A stretch of 64,000 nucleotides of DNA from Devosia riboflavina (GCF_000743575.1 NZ_JQGC01000004.1:1-64000), one strand, 5' to 3'; positions 47,043-55,257 are shown, counted from the first letter of the stretch. Notes: generated by a model from the sequence alone, not told the origin. Made by a program: numbers and translations.

Positions 47043-47252
47043 ATGGCAACGGGCACCGTTAAGTGGTTCAATGGCCAAAAAGGTTATGGTTTTATTCAGC
47101 CGGATGAAGGTGGGGCCGACGTTTTCGTCCACATTTCTGCCGTCCAGCGTTCGGGCCTGAACGGCCTGGATGAAGGTCAGAAGGTCTCCTACGAGATCGT
47201 CAAGGACAAGCGGACTGGCAAGTCGGCGGCTGACAACCTGACGGCTAGCTGA
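47043..47252 (+). CDS. cspA: Cold-shock protein CspA family
   Basis: The 69-residue single cold-shock domain protein has RNP1 KGYGFIQP and RNP2 VFVHIS intact, starting [12 protein letters not shown]. It binds single-stranded RNA/DNA and melts mRNA structure. GAGGGA lies about 9 nt before the ATG. The long upstream region suggests temperature-dependent leader control, as for other cspA genes (inference). Confidence 0.96.
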   Translation: MATGTVKWFNGQKGYGFIQPDEGGADVFVHISAVQRSGLNGLDEGQKVSYEIVKDKRTGKSAADNLTAS

Positions 47253-47277
47253 GCCACAAGCCAGGACATTTTTGTCG

Positions 47278-47306
47278 GGCGCGTCCGCAAGTCGGGCGCG
47301 CCTTTT
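47278..47306 (+). terminator. Probable cspA terminator
   Basis: Stem GGCGCG / CGCGCC around a 13-nt loop, then TTTTAC. The loop is GC-rich with a repeated GTCGGGCGCG, so alternative folds exist. Confidence 0.5.
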
Positions 47307-47712
47307 ACTTTGCCGAAAAGTCCTCGTAGCAATCATAATTCCGCTGCCAGGCGATCTTCCCATCCTTGATGCCGAAGATCATGCAGAGATGCGCAATCAT
47401 CTTGTCGCCCACCCGCAGCCGACCGACCGGCACCGCCATCGTACCCTCCCAGCGCCCCTCCACGATCACGCGATCACCGGCCTCGACAATGCCGCCAAAG
47501 ACGTAGCGCTGCGAGGCAAGCACCTTGCGCTCCCCTGCCCGCGCCAATCCGGCCAGGATCGCCGCATGATCATCGGTGCCTCCCGCCGGGCGGATACGAT
47601 TGGGCAATTCCTCAAACGTCATTCCCCCGTCGATCAGCGTCTCCACCTCTTCGAGATCAAACCGCTCAACCGCCGCCACGTAGCGCTTCACTAGCTCTGC
47701 ATTCTCGGACAT
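47305..47712 (-). CDS. SnoaL/NTF2-like protein
   Basis: The 135-residue alpha+beta cone-fold protein has LVKRYVAAVERFDLEEVETLIDGGMTFEELPNRIRP and late VEGRWEGTMAVPV. SnoaL-like members bind small hydrophobic molecules or act as isomerases. GGAGG lies about 7 nt before the ATG at 47712. A REP-like repeat and TetR operators lie between it and the divergent tetR-like gene, which may control it. Confidence 0.85.
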   Translation of the reverse strand: MSENAELVKRYVAAVERFDLEEVETLIDGGMTFEELPNRIRPAGGTDDHAAILAGLARAGERKVLASQRYVFGGIVEAGDRVIVEGRWEGTMAVPVGRLRVGDKMIAHLCMIFGIKDGKIAWQRNYDCYEDFSAK

Positions 47713-47755
47713 CAATTCACCTCCAGCCAAGCCACTTCCACACAACCCTCGCCCT

Positions 47756-47837
47756 GTCGTCACCACCGGGCCTGTCCCGGTGGTCCATGCTTCGGCGAGA
47801 TGGATTGCCGGGACAAGCCCGGCAATGACGACGACAG
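47756..47837. repeat. REP-like dispersed repeat with two palindromes
   Basis: ACCACCGGG-CCTGT-CCCGGTGGT (47762-47784) and ATTGCCGGG-ACAAG-CCCGGCAAT (47804-47826), flanked by GTCGTCA / TGACGACGAC. It shares both units with 34577-34654. Confidence 0.7.
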
Positions 47838-47855
47838 AGAAGCAGCGACCTTACT

Positions 47856-47894
47856 TAGAACATCGTTCTAGTCTCACCCTAGAACGTCATTCTA
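47856..47894 (+). promoter_or_regulatory. Tandem TetR-type operators
   Basis: TAGAACATCGTTCTA (47856-47870, perfect 6-bp arms) and TAGAACGTCATTCTA (47880-47894, one mismatch), centres 24 bp apart. The second ends 20 nt before the TetR start codon, suggesting autorepression. Confidence 0.75.
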
Positions 47895-47914
47895 ACTTCG
47901 TCTAGTCTCTTCCC

Positions 47915-48484
47915 ATGAACGAGATTCCCGACCGCCGCCGCGCCATTCTCGACGCCGCTCTCGCCTGCTTCCTGGAGCATGGCTATCGCGCCACCTCCAT
48001 CGCCCAGATCCGCGAGAAGAGCGGCGCCAGCACCGGCAGCATCTATCATTTCTTTTCCGGCAAGGGCGCCATCGCCGAGGCTCTTTTCCGCCAGGCCATC
48101 GCCGGCTGGGCCGCCTTCGCCCCCGATCCTTCCGCCTCCGCCGAAACCCAAATCAAGGCCTCCGTCGGCGGCCTCGTCATCTGGGGCCTCGCCCATCCCG
48201 ACCAGTCCCGCCTGCTCGATGAATTGCGGAATCTCGCGCCACTGAATGACGAGCTCGAAGGCCTCCGAACCTTCCTCTCGACAGGCCACGACGCTGCGGC
48301 CGCCGCCTATACCAACATGCAATTAAGCGGCGACGTGCAAAAGCTGCCCTTCCCCATCGCCCACGCGCTCATGCTCGGCCCCGCCTACAGCTACCTGCGC
48401 GGCGCCGCGCCCACGCCGCCGGATACGGCCCGGCGCATCGCCGCCATCTTCGCCGATGCCGCCTGGCAGTCCGTAAAAGCCTGA
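47915..48484 (+). CDS. TetR-family transcriptional regulator
   Basis: The 189-residue protein has the N-terminal TetR HTH: RRRAILDAALACFLEHGYRATSIAQIREKSGASTGSIYHFFSGKGAI (split). The C-terminal ligand domain is hydrophobic and not recognised. Two palindromic sites lie just upstream. Candidate targets are itself and the divergent SnoaL-like gene. Confidence 0.93.
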   Translation: MNEIPDRRRAILDAALACFLEHGYRATSIAQIREKSGASTGSIYHFFSGKGAIAEALFRQAIAGWAAFAPDPSASAETQIKASVGGLVIWGLAHPDQSRLLDELRNLAPLNDELEGLRTFLSTGHDAAAAAYTNMQLSGDVQKLPFPIAHALMLGPAYSYLRGAAPTPPDTARRIAAIFADAAWQSVKA

Positions 48485-48485
48485 C

Positions 48486-49637
48486 CTACTTGCCCTCAGG
48501 CGCCACCCGGATCAACTGGCCATTGTCCGCATCGGTCAACAGATAGACGGCGCCATCGGCACCGACGCGCACATCGCGAATGCGGCCCAATTGCCCCTCG
48601 AACAAACGCTCCTCGGCGACCACAGCGTCGCCCTCCATATCGAGCCGCACCAGCACCGCCCCGCTCAATCCCCCGAGCAGCAGATCTCCCTCCCAGTCCG
48701 GCATCAGGCTCCCCTCATAAAAATCGAGCCCCGAGGGCGAAATGGACGGGTCCCAATAATGGATAGGCTGCTCCAGCCCCTCCTTCTCTGTCCCTTCTCC
48801 GATGGCAACGCCGGAATAATCGACGCCATAGGTAATGACCGGCCAGCCAAAATTGTCGCCCGCCGTCGGCATATTGACCTCGTCGCCACCGCGGGCCCCA
48901 TGCTCCACGGTGAACAGCACGCCATCCCCCGGCCGAATGGTTGCCCCCTGCGGGTTACGGTGCCCAATGCTCCAGAATTCCGGCGCCCAGCCTTCGGGCT
49001 TGGGATTGTCCTCCGGCACGCTACCATCCGGCGCAATCCGCACGATCCCGCCTGCCAGATCCTCCGGATCCTGCGCCCGGTCCATGTCCCCGCGCTCGCC
49101 CAGCGTCACGAACAGGTTTCCGTCCGGCGCAATGGCGATCCGCGAGCCGAAATGCCGCGTCGAATTGGTGAAATTGTTCATGCGGAAGATCACCCTCTGA
49201 TCCTCCAACTGCCCACCGCCGCCATTGGTCAGCACCAGTTTCGCTGCCATCACGGCAGTGCCCGTGCCCCGCTGCAACCCGGCATCTTCCGCCGGCTCGG
49301 CATAGGTCAGGTAAATCTGCCCGCTCGTCTCGAAATCCGGCGCCAGCGCCAGGTCGAGCAACCCGCCCTGCCCCCGCGCCACGACATTGGGCACGCCCTC
49401 GACCACCCCACTGACGACGCCACTTTCGATGAGCACCAGCCGCCCGCTGCGCTCGGTAACGAGAAAACGCCCATCCGGCAGAAAAGCCAATGCCCAGGGA
49501 TGATCGAGCCCTTCGGCGAGGACCGTCGCCCGCAGCGGCCCGACACTGCTTTCCACAGTCTGCGCAATAGCCGGCGCCGCCATCGCCAAAACGAGACCCG
49601 AAACGAAAAGCGGAAGAACTGGAAGAGATTGCCGCAC
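48486..49637 (-). CDS. PQQ-dependent sugar (aldose) dehydrogenase
   Basis: The 383-residue protein has a Sec signal (SGLVLAMAAPAIAQ) and a six-blade beta-propeller: LDHPWALAFLPDGRFLVTERSGRLVL, RGQGGLLDLALAPDF, FGSRIAIAPDGNLFVTLGERGD and HRNPQGATIRPGDGVLFTVEHGARGGDEVN. This is the soluble Asd/YliI type that oxidises aldoses in the periplasm with PQQ. No PQQ synthesis genes are in the window. It converges with the TetR gene. Confidence 0.92.
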   Translation of the reverse strand: MRQSLPVLPLFVSGLVLAMAAPAIAQTVESSVGPLRATVLAEGLDHPWALAFLPDGRFLVTERSGRLVLIESGVVSGVVEGVPNVVARGQGGLLDLALAPDFETSGQIYLTYAEPAEDAGLQRGTGTAVMAAKLVLTNGGGGQLEDQRVIFRMNNFTNSTRHFGSRIAIAPDGNLFVTLGERGDMDRAQDPEDLAGGIVRIAPDGSVPEDNPKPEGWAPEFWSIGHRNPQGATIRPGDGVLFTVEHGARGGDEVNMPTAGDNFGWPVITYGVDYSGVAIGEGTEKEGLEQPIHYWDPSISPSGLDFYEGSLMPDWEGDLLLGGLSGAVLVRLDMEGDAVVAEERLFEGQLGRIRDVRVGADGAVYLLTDADNGQLIRVAPEGK

Positions 49638-49940
49638 GAAAATCTACCTTTCCCTGGTTTTGCCGACCACACACTTGAACAGGCGGGAGAAGCGAATATC
49701 TCATTCCCAACACACCCGCTTGACCGGAACGCGCCGGGCGGGCAAGTTGGCTCCCGTCTCCCCCAAAACTTATCGTGAAGCGTGTGCCGAACGGCGTTTG
49801 GCGGGGAAACACTTTGCTGGATGGCATCCGCCTGGATGCCCCTGAACACAACCTGATCATGGCGCGCGGCGGCCTTTCCGGGGGGAAAGACCAAGGCGCG
49901 CCGGATTCATTTGCCTGAAGCCCATTGGAGGCAAGACGAC
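49638..49940. other. Intergenic stretch before greA
   Basis: 303 nt with GC-rich inverted parts (GGCGCGC/GCGCGCC around 49862-49900) but no clean terminator or frame with codon bias. It probably holds the promoters of the divergent dehydrogenase and greA. Confidence 0.5.
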
Positions 49941-50414
49941 ATGGACAAGATCCCGATGACCGTACAGGGCCACAAGACCCTGACTGCCGAATTCGAGCAC
50001 CGCACCGCCAATGAACGCCGTCGCATCATCGACGCCATTGCCGAAGCCCGTGCCCATGGTGATCTGTCTGAAAACGCTGAATATTCGGCCGCCAAGGAAC
50101 AGCAGAGCCTCAACGAAGGCCGCATCAAGGAACTTGAGACCATTCTGGCCCTCGCCGACATCATCGATGTCAGCAAGCTCTCCGGCTCGTCCGTGAAGTT
50201 TGGCGCCACCGTCACCTATCTCGACGAGGACACCGAGGAAGAAAAGACCTACCAGGTCGTGGGCGATCCGGAAGCCGATGCCTCGGCCGGCCGCATCTCC
50301 ATTTCCTCGCCGATCGCCCGCGCCATGATCGGCAAGACCGAGGGCGATTCGTTCGAAGTTGCCGCCCCCGGCGGCGCGCGCAGCTACGAGATCATCAAGA
50401 TCAAGTATATCTGA
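49941..50414 (+). CDS. greA: Transcription elongation factor GreA
   Basis: The 157-residue protein has an N-terminal coiled-coil (about residues 10-75) with [31 protein letters not shown], including the catalytic acidic tip (DLSENAEY), and a C-terminal FKBP-like globular domain ending [13 protein letters not shown]. It rescues backtracked RNA polymerase. The start at 49941 has GGAGG about 9 nt upstream. It precedes trxB. Confidence 0.97.
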   Translation: MDKIPMTVQGHKTLTAEFEHRTANERRRIIDAIAEARAHGDLSENAEYSAAKEQQSLNEGRIKELETILALADIIDVSKLSGSSVKFGATVTYLDEDTEEEKTYQVVGDPEADASAGRISISSPIARAMIGKTEGDSFEVAAPGGARSYEIIKIKYI

Positions 50415-50571
50415 CGCCTAAAATTTGGGCACAGGCACAATATCCTGTGTCTTTCCGGCACATTCGCGGGCCCCGACAGGGGCCCGTTCTCATGAGTGCC
50501 TTGAAACCGATCCGCTTCGGCCCTTAATTAGGGTCCGAGGGAATTTTCCTTATTGTCGAAGAGGCGTCGCG

Positions 50572-51522
50572 ATGCACGCGAAAGTCATCATCATTGGTTC
50601 CGGTCCGGCTGGCTACACGGCTGCCATCTATGCCGCACGCGCCATGCTCGAACCCGTGATGATTCAAGGCCTTCAGCCCGGTGGCCAGCTCACCATCACC
50701 ACCGATGTCGAGAACTACCCCGGCTTTGCCGATGTCATCCAGGGCCCCTGGCTCATGGACCAGATGAAGGCCCAGGCCGAACATGTCGGCACCAAGATGG
50801 TCAACGACATCATCACCCATGTCGATTTCGACCGCCGTCCCTTCGTGCTCACCGGCGACAGCGGCGACACCTACACCGCGGATTCCCTGATCATCGCCAC
50901 CGGCGCCCAGGCGAAGTGGCTTGGTCTGCCGTCCGAGCAGAAATTCCAGGGCTTTGGCGTCTCCGCCTGCGCCACCTGCGATGGCTTCTTCTATCGCGGC
51001 AAGGAAGTGCTCGTGGTCGGGGGCGGCAATACGGCCGTCGAAGAAGCCCTCTTCCTCACCAATTTCGCCTCCAAGGTGATCATGGTGCACCGTCGCGGCG
51101 AATTCCGCGCCGAGCGCATCCTGCAGCAGCGCCTGTTCAAAAATCCCAAGATCGAAGTGCGCTGGCACCACGAAGTCGTGGAAGTAGGCGGCGCGGCCAT
51201 GCCGCCCTCGGTCAATACGGTGACCCTCAAGGACAATTCGACCGGTCGCGTCTATGAGCAGAAGATCGACGGCGTTTTCGTCGCCATCGGCCATGCTCCG
51301 GCCACCTCGATCTTTGCCGGCAAGCTCGACATGAAGGCTGGCGGCTATCTGCAGGTGAAGCCGGGCAGCACCGAAACCAATATTTCCGGCGTTTTCGCCG
51401 CCGGCGACGTCACCGACGATGTCTATCGCCAGGCCGTCACCGCGGCAGGCATGGGCTGCATGGCCGCTCTCGATGCCGAGCGCTACCTTGCCGAACACGA
51501 ACTTGCCGAAGCGGCAGAATAG
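50572..51522 (+). CDS. trxB: Thioredoxin reductase
   Basis: The 316-residue protein has FAD-binding GSGPAGYTAAIYAARA, the redox pair in SACATCDGFF (CATC), NADPH-binding VVGGGNTAVEEALFL and the FAD motif GVFAAGDVTDDVYRQAVTAAG. It reduces thioredoxin with NADPH. The start MHAKVIII at 50572 has GAGG about 9 nt upstream. It is followed by an LsrB/VtlR-like regulator, a gene order seen in Rhizobiaceae. Confidence 0.97.
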   Translation: MHAKVIIIGSGPAGYTAAIYAARAMLEPVMIQGLQPGGQLTITTDVENYPGFADVIQGPWLMDQMKAQAEHVGTKMVNDIITHVDFDRRPFVLTGDSGDTYTADSLIIATGAQAKWLGLPSEQKFQGFGVSACATCDGFFYRGKEVLVVGGGNTAVEEALFLTNFASKVIMVHRRGEFRAERILQQRLFKNPKIEVRWHHEVVEVGGAAMPPSVNTVTLKDNSTGRVYEQKIDGVFVAIGHAPATSIFAGKLDMKAGGYLQVKPGSTETNISGVFAAGDVTDDVYRQAVTAAGMGCMAALDAERYLAEHELAEAAE

Positions 51523-51639
51523 GCTGCGACTTTATGTTCTGTGAAAAGTGGAACATCGTCATAATGCCTGCCCGACTTTTCGCTAAGTCGGGCAGCGTTC
51601 GGCTGACTGGCTGACCATCAACGAGAAAGCGTCACGAAA

Positions 51640-52533
51640 ATGCTCGATTGGGACAAGCTCCGGATTTTCCACACGGCCGCCGAGTCGGGCAGTTTCACGC
51701 ATGCAGCCGAAAAGCTGGGCATGAGCCAATCGGCCGTCAGCCGACAGATTTCGGCGCTTGAAGACGATCTGGGCCTCAAACTTTTCATCCGCCACGCCCG
51801 CGGCCTCGTCCTCACCGAAGTGGGCGAACAGCTCTTCCGCACTGCGCACCGCATGCATTGGGAGTTGCAGCAGGTCGAAACGCAGATGTCCGAGAGCCAG
51901 GACGAACCAACCGGCCCGCTCATCGTCACCACCACCGTCGGCATCGGCTCGACCTGGCTTTCCTCGCGGCTCGACGAGTTCCTGAAACTCTATCCGCTGA
52001 TCCAGCTCGAAATCCGCCTCAACGATTCCGAACTCGACCTCGCCATGCGCGAAGCCGACGTGGCCATTCGCCTGCATCGTCCGAACCAGTCGGAAATGAT
52101 CCAGCGCAAGCTCTTCACCGTCCACAACCACTTCTATGCCAGCAACGGCTATATCGACGAACACGGCATGCCGCGGACGCTCGAGGATCTCGACAATCAC
52201 CGCATCATCAGCTTCGGCGAACCCGTCCCCTCTTATCTCGGCGACATCAACTTCCTCGAACGCATGGGCCGCTCGGAATCGAGCCCCCGCCGCGCCGTCC
52301 TCAAAGTCAATGCCATCTACGGCATGATGCAGGCCTGCCGCGCCGGCATCGGCATCGCCATGCTCCCCGCCTATGTGACCGAAAAGGAAGACGGCCTCAC
52401 CCAAGTCCTCGCCGAAGTCGAGCTCCCGGCCTACGAAGCCTATTTCGTCTATCCACCCGCCCTCAAAAACTCCAAGCGCGTCGGCGTCTTCCGCGATTTC
52501 CTAGTCTCGAAGGCGAGAGAGTGGAGCTTCTAA
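51640..52533 (+). CDS. LysR-family regulator, LsrB/VtlR-like
   Basis: The 297-residue protein has an N-terminal winged HTH (LRIFHTAAESGSFTHAAEKLGMSQSAVSRQISALEDDLGLKLF, split) and a periplasmic-binding-like effector domain. The HTH wording and location after trxB match, from memory, LsrB of Sinorhizobium and VtlR of Brucella, which control sRNA and small-protein genes and redox responses. Only one cysteine is seen (QACRAG). A cluster of sRNA-like units begins 1.6 kb downstream. Confidence 0.9.
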   Translation: MLDWDKLRIFHTAAESGSFTHAAEKLGMSQSAVSRQISALEDDLGLKLFIRHARGLVLTEVGEQLFRTAHRMHWELQQVETQMSESQDEPTGPLIVTTTVGIGSTWLSSRLDEFLKLYPLIQLEIRLNDSELDLAMREADVAIRLHRPNQSEMIQRKLFTVHNHFYASNGYIDEHGMPRTLEDLDNHRIISFGEPVPSYLGDINFLERMGRSESSPRRAVLKVNAIYGMMQACRAGIGIAMLPAYVTEKEDGLTQVLAEVELPAYEAYFVYPPALKNSKRVGVFRDFLVSKAREWSF

Positions 52534-52808
52534 GTCGACAGCATTCCTGGCATCTCGATACCGGATGGGCTTTGGACAGGCTCGAATAGACCTGTAAAAG
52601 GGAAATCCGGTCTAACCAGCCGCCATACTTCACCGCTTTCGCGATGTTGATACCAGCTCTCTGCTGAAACGGGGGCGCCAAGGTATTGAGAGCTTGCCGC
52701 TATTTTGACAGCGCCGCCCTCTTCGACCTGCGACTCAATCCACGACTCAAAGCGGAAGAATTCTCCCGGGCTTCGAAAACCATGTATTTCTTCCCATAGG
52801 GCTGTCAT
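52530..52808 (-). CDS. Small conserved hypothetical protein (YQHRESGEVWRLVRPD family)
   Basis: The 92-residue protein contains GFRSPGEFFRFESWIESQV and YQHRESGEVWRLVRPDFPFTGLFEPV. I recall this pattern from a family of small unnamed proteins of unknown role in diverse bacteria. The gene is less GC-rich than its neighbours. The stop overlaps the LysR stop by 4 nt (convergent). A weak GGGGA lies before the ATG. It may be a horizontally acquired immunity or accessory protein (speculation). Confidence 0.7.
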   Translation of the reverse strand: MTALWEEIHGFRSPGEFFRFESWIESQVEEGGAVKIAASSQYLGAPVSAESWYQHRESGEVWRLVRPDFPFTGLFEPVQSPSGIEMPGMLST

Positions 52809-52850
52809 TTTGAAGTCCCCGGACGACCTACGATTATGTAGAGCAAATTA

Positions 52851-53555
52851 ATGCGCATCACCACCATCGCCCTCGATGCCGATGACACGCTCTGGCAAAA
52901 CGAGCAGTTCTTCCGCCTGACCGAGCAGCGCTTCACCGAACTCCTCAAGGACTACACCGACGCGCCCGACCTCACCGACCGCCTCATCGCCTCGGTGACC
53001 AAGAATCTGCAATTCTACGGCTTCGGCATGAAGGGCTTCGCCCTCTCCATGGTCGAAACAGCGTTAGAAGTCAGCGATCACCGCGTCCCCGGCACCGTCA
53101 TCGCCGAACTGCTCGCCGCCGGCCGCGAACTCCTCACCTACCCCATCGAAACCCTGCCCTATGTCGATCAGGCCCTCGAATCCCTGCAAGACCGCTACCG
53201 CCTGATTCTCGTCACCAAGGGCGACATGTTCGATCAGGAACGCAAACTCGCCGCCTCCGGCCTTGCCGACTATTTCGCCGCAATTGAAATCGTCGGCGAC
53301 AAGAACGCGCAAACCTACCGCCGCATCTTCGCTCGCCACACCGAAGGCCCCGAACACACGCTCATGGCCGGCAATTCCCTCCGCTCGGACATTCTGCCGC
53401 CGCTCGAAGCTGGCGCCTACGCCGTTTACGTCCCGCATGACCTCACCTGGTCCTACGAGCGCGCCGACGAGCCGGAAAACCACCCGCGCTATGCGCGAAT
53501 CTCCCATCTCGGCGAACTCGAATCGGCCATCGCGAGATTCGAAGCCACGGTGTAG
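52851..53555 (+). CDS. HAD-superfamily phosphatase
   Basis: The 234-residue protein has catalytic motif I TIALDADDTLW (D9, D11), motif II LILVTKGD, Lys around EIVGDKNAQTY and motif IV GNSLRSDILPPLEAG. It has a helical cap. Its overall pattern is close to YjjG/phosphoglycolate-type HAD enzymes. The substrate is unknown. No strong ribosome site is visible before the ATG. Confidence 0.92.
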   Translation: MRITTIALDADDTLWQNEQFFRLTEQRFTELLKDYTDAPDLTDRLIASVTKNLQFYGFGMKGFALSMVETALEVSDHRVPGTVIAELLAAGRELLTYPIETLPYVDQALESLQDRYRLILVTKGDMFDQERKLAASGLADYFAAIEIVGDKNAQTYRRIFARHTEGPEHTLMAGNSLRSDILPPLEAGAYAVYVPHDLTWSYERADEPENHPRYARISHLGELESAIARFEATV

Positions 53556-53582
53556 CTTCCTGCCATAGCCAGGAGGACAGCC

Positions 53583-54065
53583 ATGCGGACACTGCCGCTC
53601 ACCCTTTTTCTCTGCCTAGCAGCGACACCGGCCCTCGCCGCCGGCCAGCCGAGCCCCAAACAGCTCGGGGAACTCTTCTGCAAGGCCAGCCTGTCGGACG
53701 ATATGGGACTGGTCGAAAGCAACCTCACACCCTTCCTGACCCTCGCCATTGCCGAGGCCGAAGCGAAGAATGCCCAGATCCAGGCCAAGGCTCCCGATGA
53801 AAAACCGCCGCTCGGCGATGGACTGCCCTGGCGCAGTTGGCCCGATTTTGCTGATGGCTGCATCATCGGCACGGCCTATCGGACAGCCGACCGGGTCTTC
53901 GTGGACATCAACTACAGCTTCTCAGAATCCCCAGATGCCAATTACACCGATCAACTGGTGCTGATGCCCAGCGTCGAGGACCAGAATCTTTGGCAAATCG
54001 ACGATGTCATCTTCGCCACCGGAATGACCATGCGCAGTTCTTTGGCATCTGCCTTCGGCCCATAG
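53583..54065 (+). CDS. Secreted hypothetical protein
   Basis: The 160-residue protein has a Sec signal (MRTLPLTLFLCLAATPALAAG). The mature part starts PSPKQLGELFCKASLSDDMG, with cysteines at about residues 36 and 94 (FCKAS, DGCIIG) that may pair, and a beta-rich end. AGGAGG lies 5 nt before the ATG. It is probably co-transcribed with the HAD gene, 27 nt upstream. No family was recognised. Confidence 0.8.
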   Translation: MRTLPLTLFLCLAATPALAAGQPSPKQLGELFCKASLSDDMGLVESNLTPFLTLAIAEAEAKNAQIQAKAPDEKPPLGDGLPWRSWPDFADGCIIGTAYRTADRVFVDINYSFSESPDANYTDQLVLMPSVEDQNLWQIDDVIFATGMTMRSSLASAFGP

Positions 54066-54154
54066 CCCATAAAATGGGCTGCGTCAGCCAGCCGCACCTT
54101 CTTCGCTTGGCATTGAAATCATTACATGTTTTCACATGACATGCGCGAACCGCA

Positions 54155-54206
54155 TATCTGACATGTCAGATACCTGGTTGGCGAATAAGCAGCGCGCCCA
54201 TATATC
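54155..54206 (+). promoter_or_regulatory. sRNA unit 1 promoter with 18-bp upstream palindrome
   Basis: TATCTGACATGTCAGATA (54155-54172, perfect palindrome), then TTGGCG (54178-54183), 17 nt, TATATC (54201-54206). The palindrome centre is 14.5 nt before the -35. Confidence 0.65.
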
Positions 54207-54212
54207 GAGCAC

Positions 54213-54326
54213 ATCACAGCGCGAATGTTTCTCCTCCTCCCTTGCATCGCGCTGCGTTCCCTCCTACGGGCTTCGGCCCGACCCTCCTAAGGCTTCGCTC
54301 TCCCCTCGGGCGAAGCCTTTTTCTTT
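54213..54326 (+). ncRNA. CcsR/cuckoo-like sRNA, unit 1
   Basis: About 114 nt from the predicted start to the terminator. The first hairpin has stem CAGCGCGA / TCGCGCTG (54217-54224/54247-54254) and a large loop containing CCTCCTCCC (54233-54241), complementary to ribosome-binding GGAGG. Two further CCCTCCT copies (54259 and 54282) flank a CGGGCTTCGGCCCG hairpin. A terminator closes the unit. No open frame of note. Alphaproteobacterial CcsR/cuckoo sRNAs show the same loop motif (family knowledge, from memory). Function here is inferred, probably binding mRNA ribosome sites or a protein. Confidence 0.7.
54289..54326 (+). terminator. Terminator of sRNA unit 1
   Basis: A 10-bp stem AAGGCTTCGC / GCGAAGCCTT with loop TCTCCCCTCGG, then TTTCTTTT. 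Confidence 0.9.
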
Positions 54327-54414
54327 TCCAAAGCCTCTGGAAGACCCTGCCCGCCGAACCTCCCTGGGGCCGCGGCGTTTGTGATTTTTTCAGCACCCTT
54401 GCAAAAATGCATGG

Positions 54415-54463
54415 CTGACATGTCAGTACCGGGATTGCCGACTAACTTGGTAGAGTTCATATA
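54415..54463 (+). promoter_or_regulatory. sRNA unit 2 promoter with palindromic element
   Basis: CTGACATGTCAG (54415-54426), TTGCCG (54435-54440), 17 nt, CATATA (54458-54463). Same 14.5-nt spacing as unit 1. Confidence 0.65.
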
Positions 54464-54469
54464 GGTCGT

Positions 54470-54659
54470 GTCGCTGAGACGCGCTCCGAACTCCTCCTCC
54501 CTCGGACCCCGTATCGCGACACCGAGTTGCGGGTCTTCCTCCTCCCTGACCCAAGGCTCATGGCAGATGGCATATCCTCCTCCCTTGCCTCTGCCCCACT
54601 TTCGATTTGGCTTCGGCCCAGTCATCAGGCTCCAACCTCGGTTGGAGCCTCTTTTTTTT
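54470..54659 (+). ncRNA. CcsR/cuckoo-like sRNA, unit 2 (three anti-SD loops)
   Basis: About 190 nt. Three consecutive hairpins each show CCTCCTCCC in the loop: stems TCCGA/TCGGA (loop motif 54493-54501), GGGTC/GACCC (54538-54546) and GGCAGA-GGCA/TGCC-TCTGCC (54576-54584). GTGTCGC (54468-54474) can pair with GCGACAC (54516-54522) around the first hairpin. It ends in a terminator whose stem is identical to that of unit 3. No ORF is supported. Confidence 0.75.
54627..54659 (+). terminator. Terminator of sRNA unit 2
   Basis: Stem AGGCTCCAAC / GTTGGAGCCT, loop CTCG, then CTTTTTTTT. Confidence 0.92.
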
Positions 54660-54724
54660 GCCTGAACGGCCAAGGCTCCACGGCAACACCGCCTTCCCGG
54701 CCCCGGGACACCTCTCCTCCCCTC

Positions 54725-54940
54725 CCGTCATCTTCGGCCTTGACCCGAGGACACTTCACTTATCGAACGCGCCTTGAGTAAGGTCATCCGCCGCCACCCA
54801 TAGCGTCATCCCCGCGAAAGCGGGAACCTCCGTTCCCAAAACAGCAATCACCGTCCCCGAAACTGACGCCCCCCCCGCTCCAGTAGACCTCATGGTGAGG
54901 TGCGAAACGCAGCGCAGCCTCGAACCACGAGGTCGTGCCC
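54725..54940. repeat. Degenerate REP-like repeats between sRNA units 2 and 3
   Basis: Parts resembling other dispersed repeats: TTGACCCGAGGACACTTCACT (54740 region, compare 56749-56831), GTCATCCCCGCGAAAGCGGG (54803 region), and CCTCATGGTGAGG with CCTCGAACCACGAGG (54888-54932). No gene is supported in 54660-55007. Confidence 0.55.
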
Positions 54941-55007
54941 CGACGCCACTCCCTTACATACAAGCTGCCCAATTTTTGGACACATTGTCGCTGTGCCTAA
55001 TGCATAG

Positions 55008-55056
55008 CTGACATGTCGCGAAACGCATTGCTGACCAAAAGGTCAAAATCTATATT
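55008..55056 (+). promoter_or_regulatory. sRNA unit 3 promoter with upstream element
   Basis: CTGACATGTC (55008-55017, 3' end of the palindrome diverged), TTGCTG (55028-55033), 17 nt, TATATT (55051-55056). Same 14.5-nt spacing. Confidence 0.7.
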
Positions 55057-55062
55057 CAGTCT

Positions 55063-55257
55063 TGTCGATGCGACGCCGCTCCCTTTCCTCCTCCCTGGGA
55101 CCCGCGACGCTCGGCACCGGGTTTTGATCGTATCCTCCTCCCTCGATCAGAGCCCACCCGGACTGACGCAAATCCTCCTCCCTTGCGTCGGGCCATACTT
55201 AGATTTGGCTTCGGCCCTATCAATAAGGCTCCAACTTCGGTTGGAGCCTCTTTTTTT
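55063..55257 (+). ncRNA. CcsR/cuckoo-like sRNA, unit 3 (three anti-SD loops)
   Basis: About 195 nt. Three CCTCCTCCC motifs lie in hairpin loops: TCCC/GGGA (motif 55087-55095, weak stem), TGATCG/CGATCA (55134-55142) and GACGCAA/TTGCGTC (55174-55182). The order of three motif hairpins, then ATTTGGCTTCGGCCC, then the terminator is the same as in unit 2. The loops are conserved while the stems differ in sequence but keep pairing, which indicates selection on structure. No ORF is supported. Confidence 0.78.
55226..55257 (+). terminator. Terminator of sRNA unit 3
   Basis: Stem AGGCTCCAAC / GTTGGAGCCT, loop TTCG, then CTTTTTTT. Same stem as unit 2. Confidence 0.93.

Noticed and set aside
54136..54384. 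Small plus frames within the sRNA cluster
   Set aside because: They run through hairpins and terminators, lack ribosome sites, and show Ser/Pro/Arg-rich random composition.
54233..55182. CRISPR-like reading of the repeated CCTCCTCCC motif
   Set aside because: The repeat is 9 nt, spacing is irregular, each copy sits in its own hairpin loop, and promoters and terminators interrupt the series. No cas gene is present.
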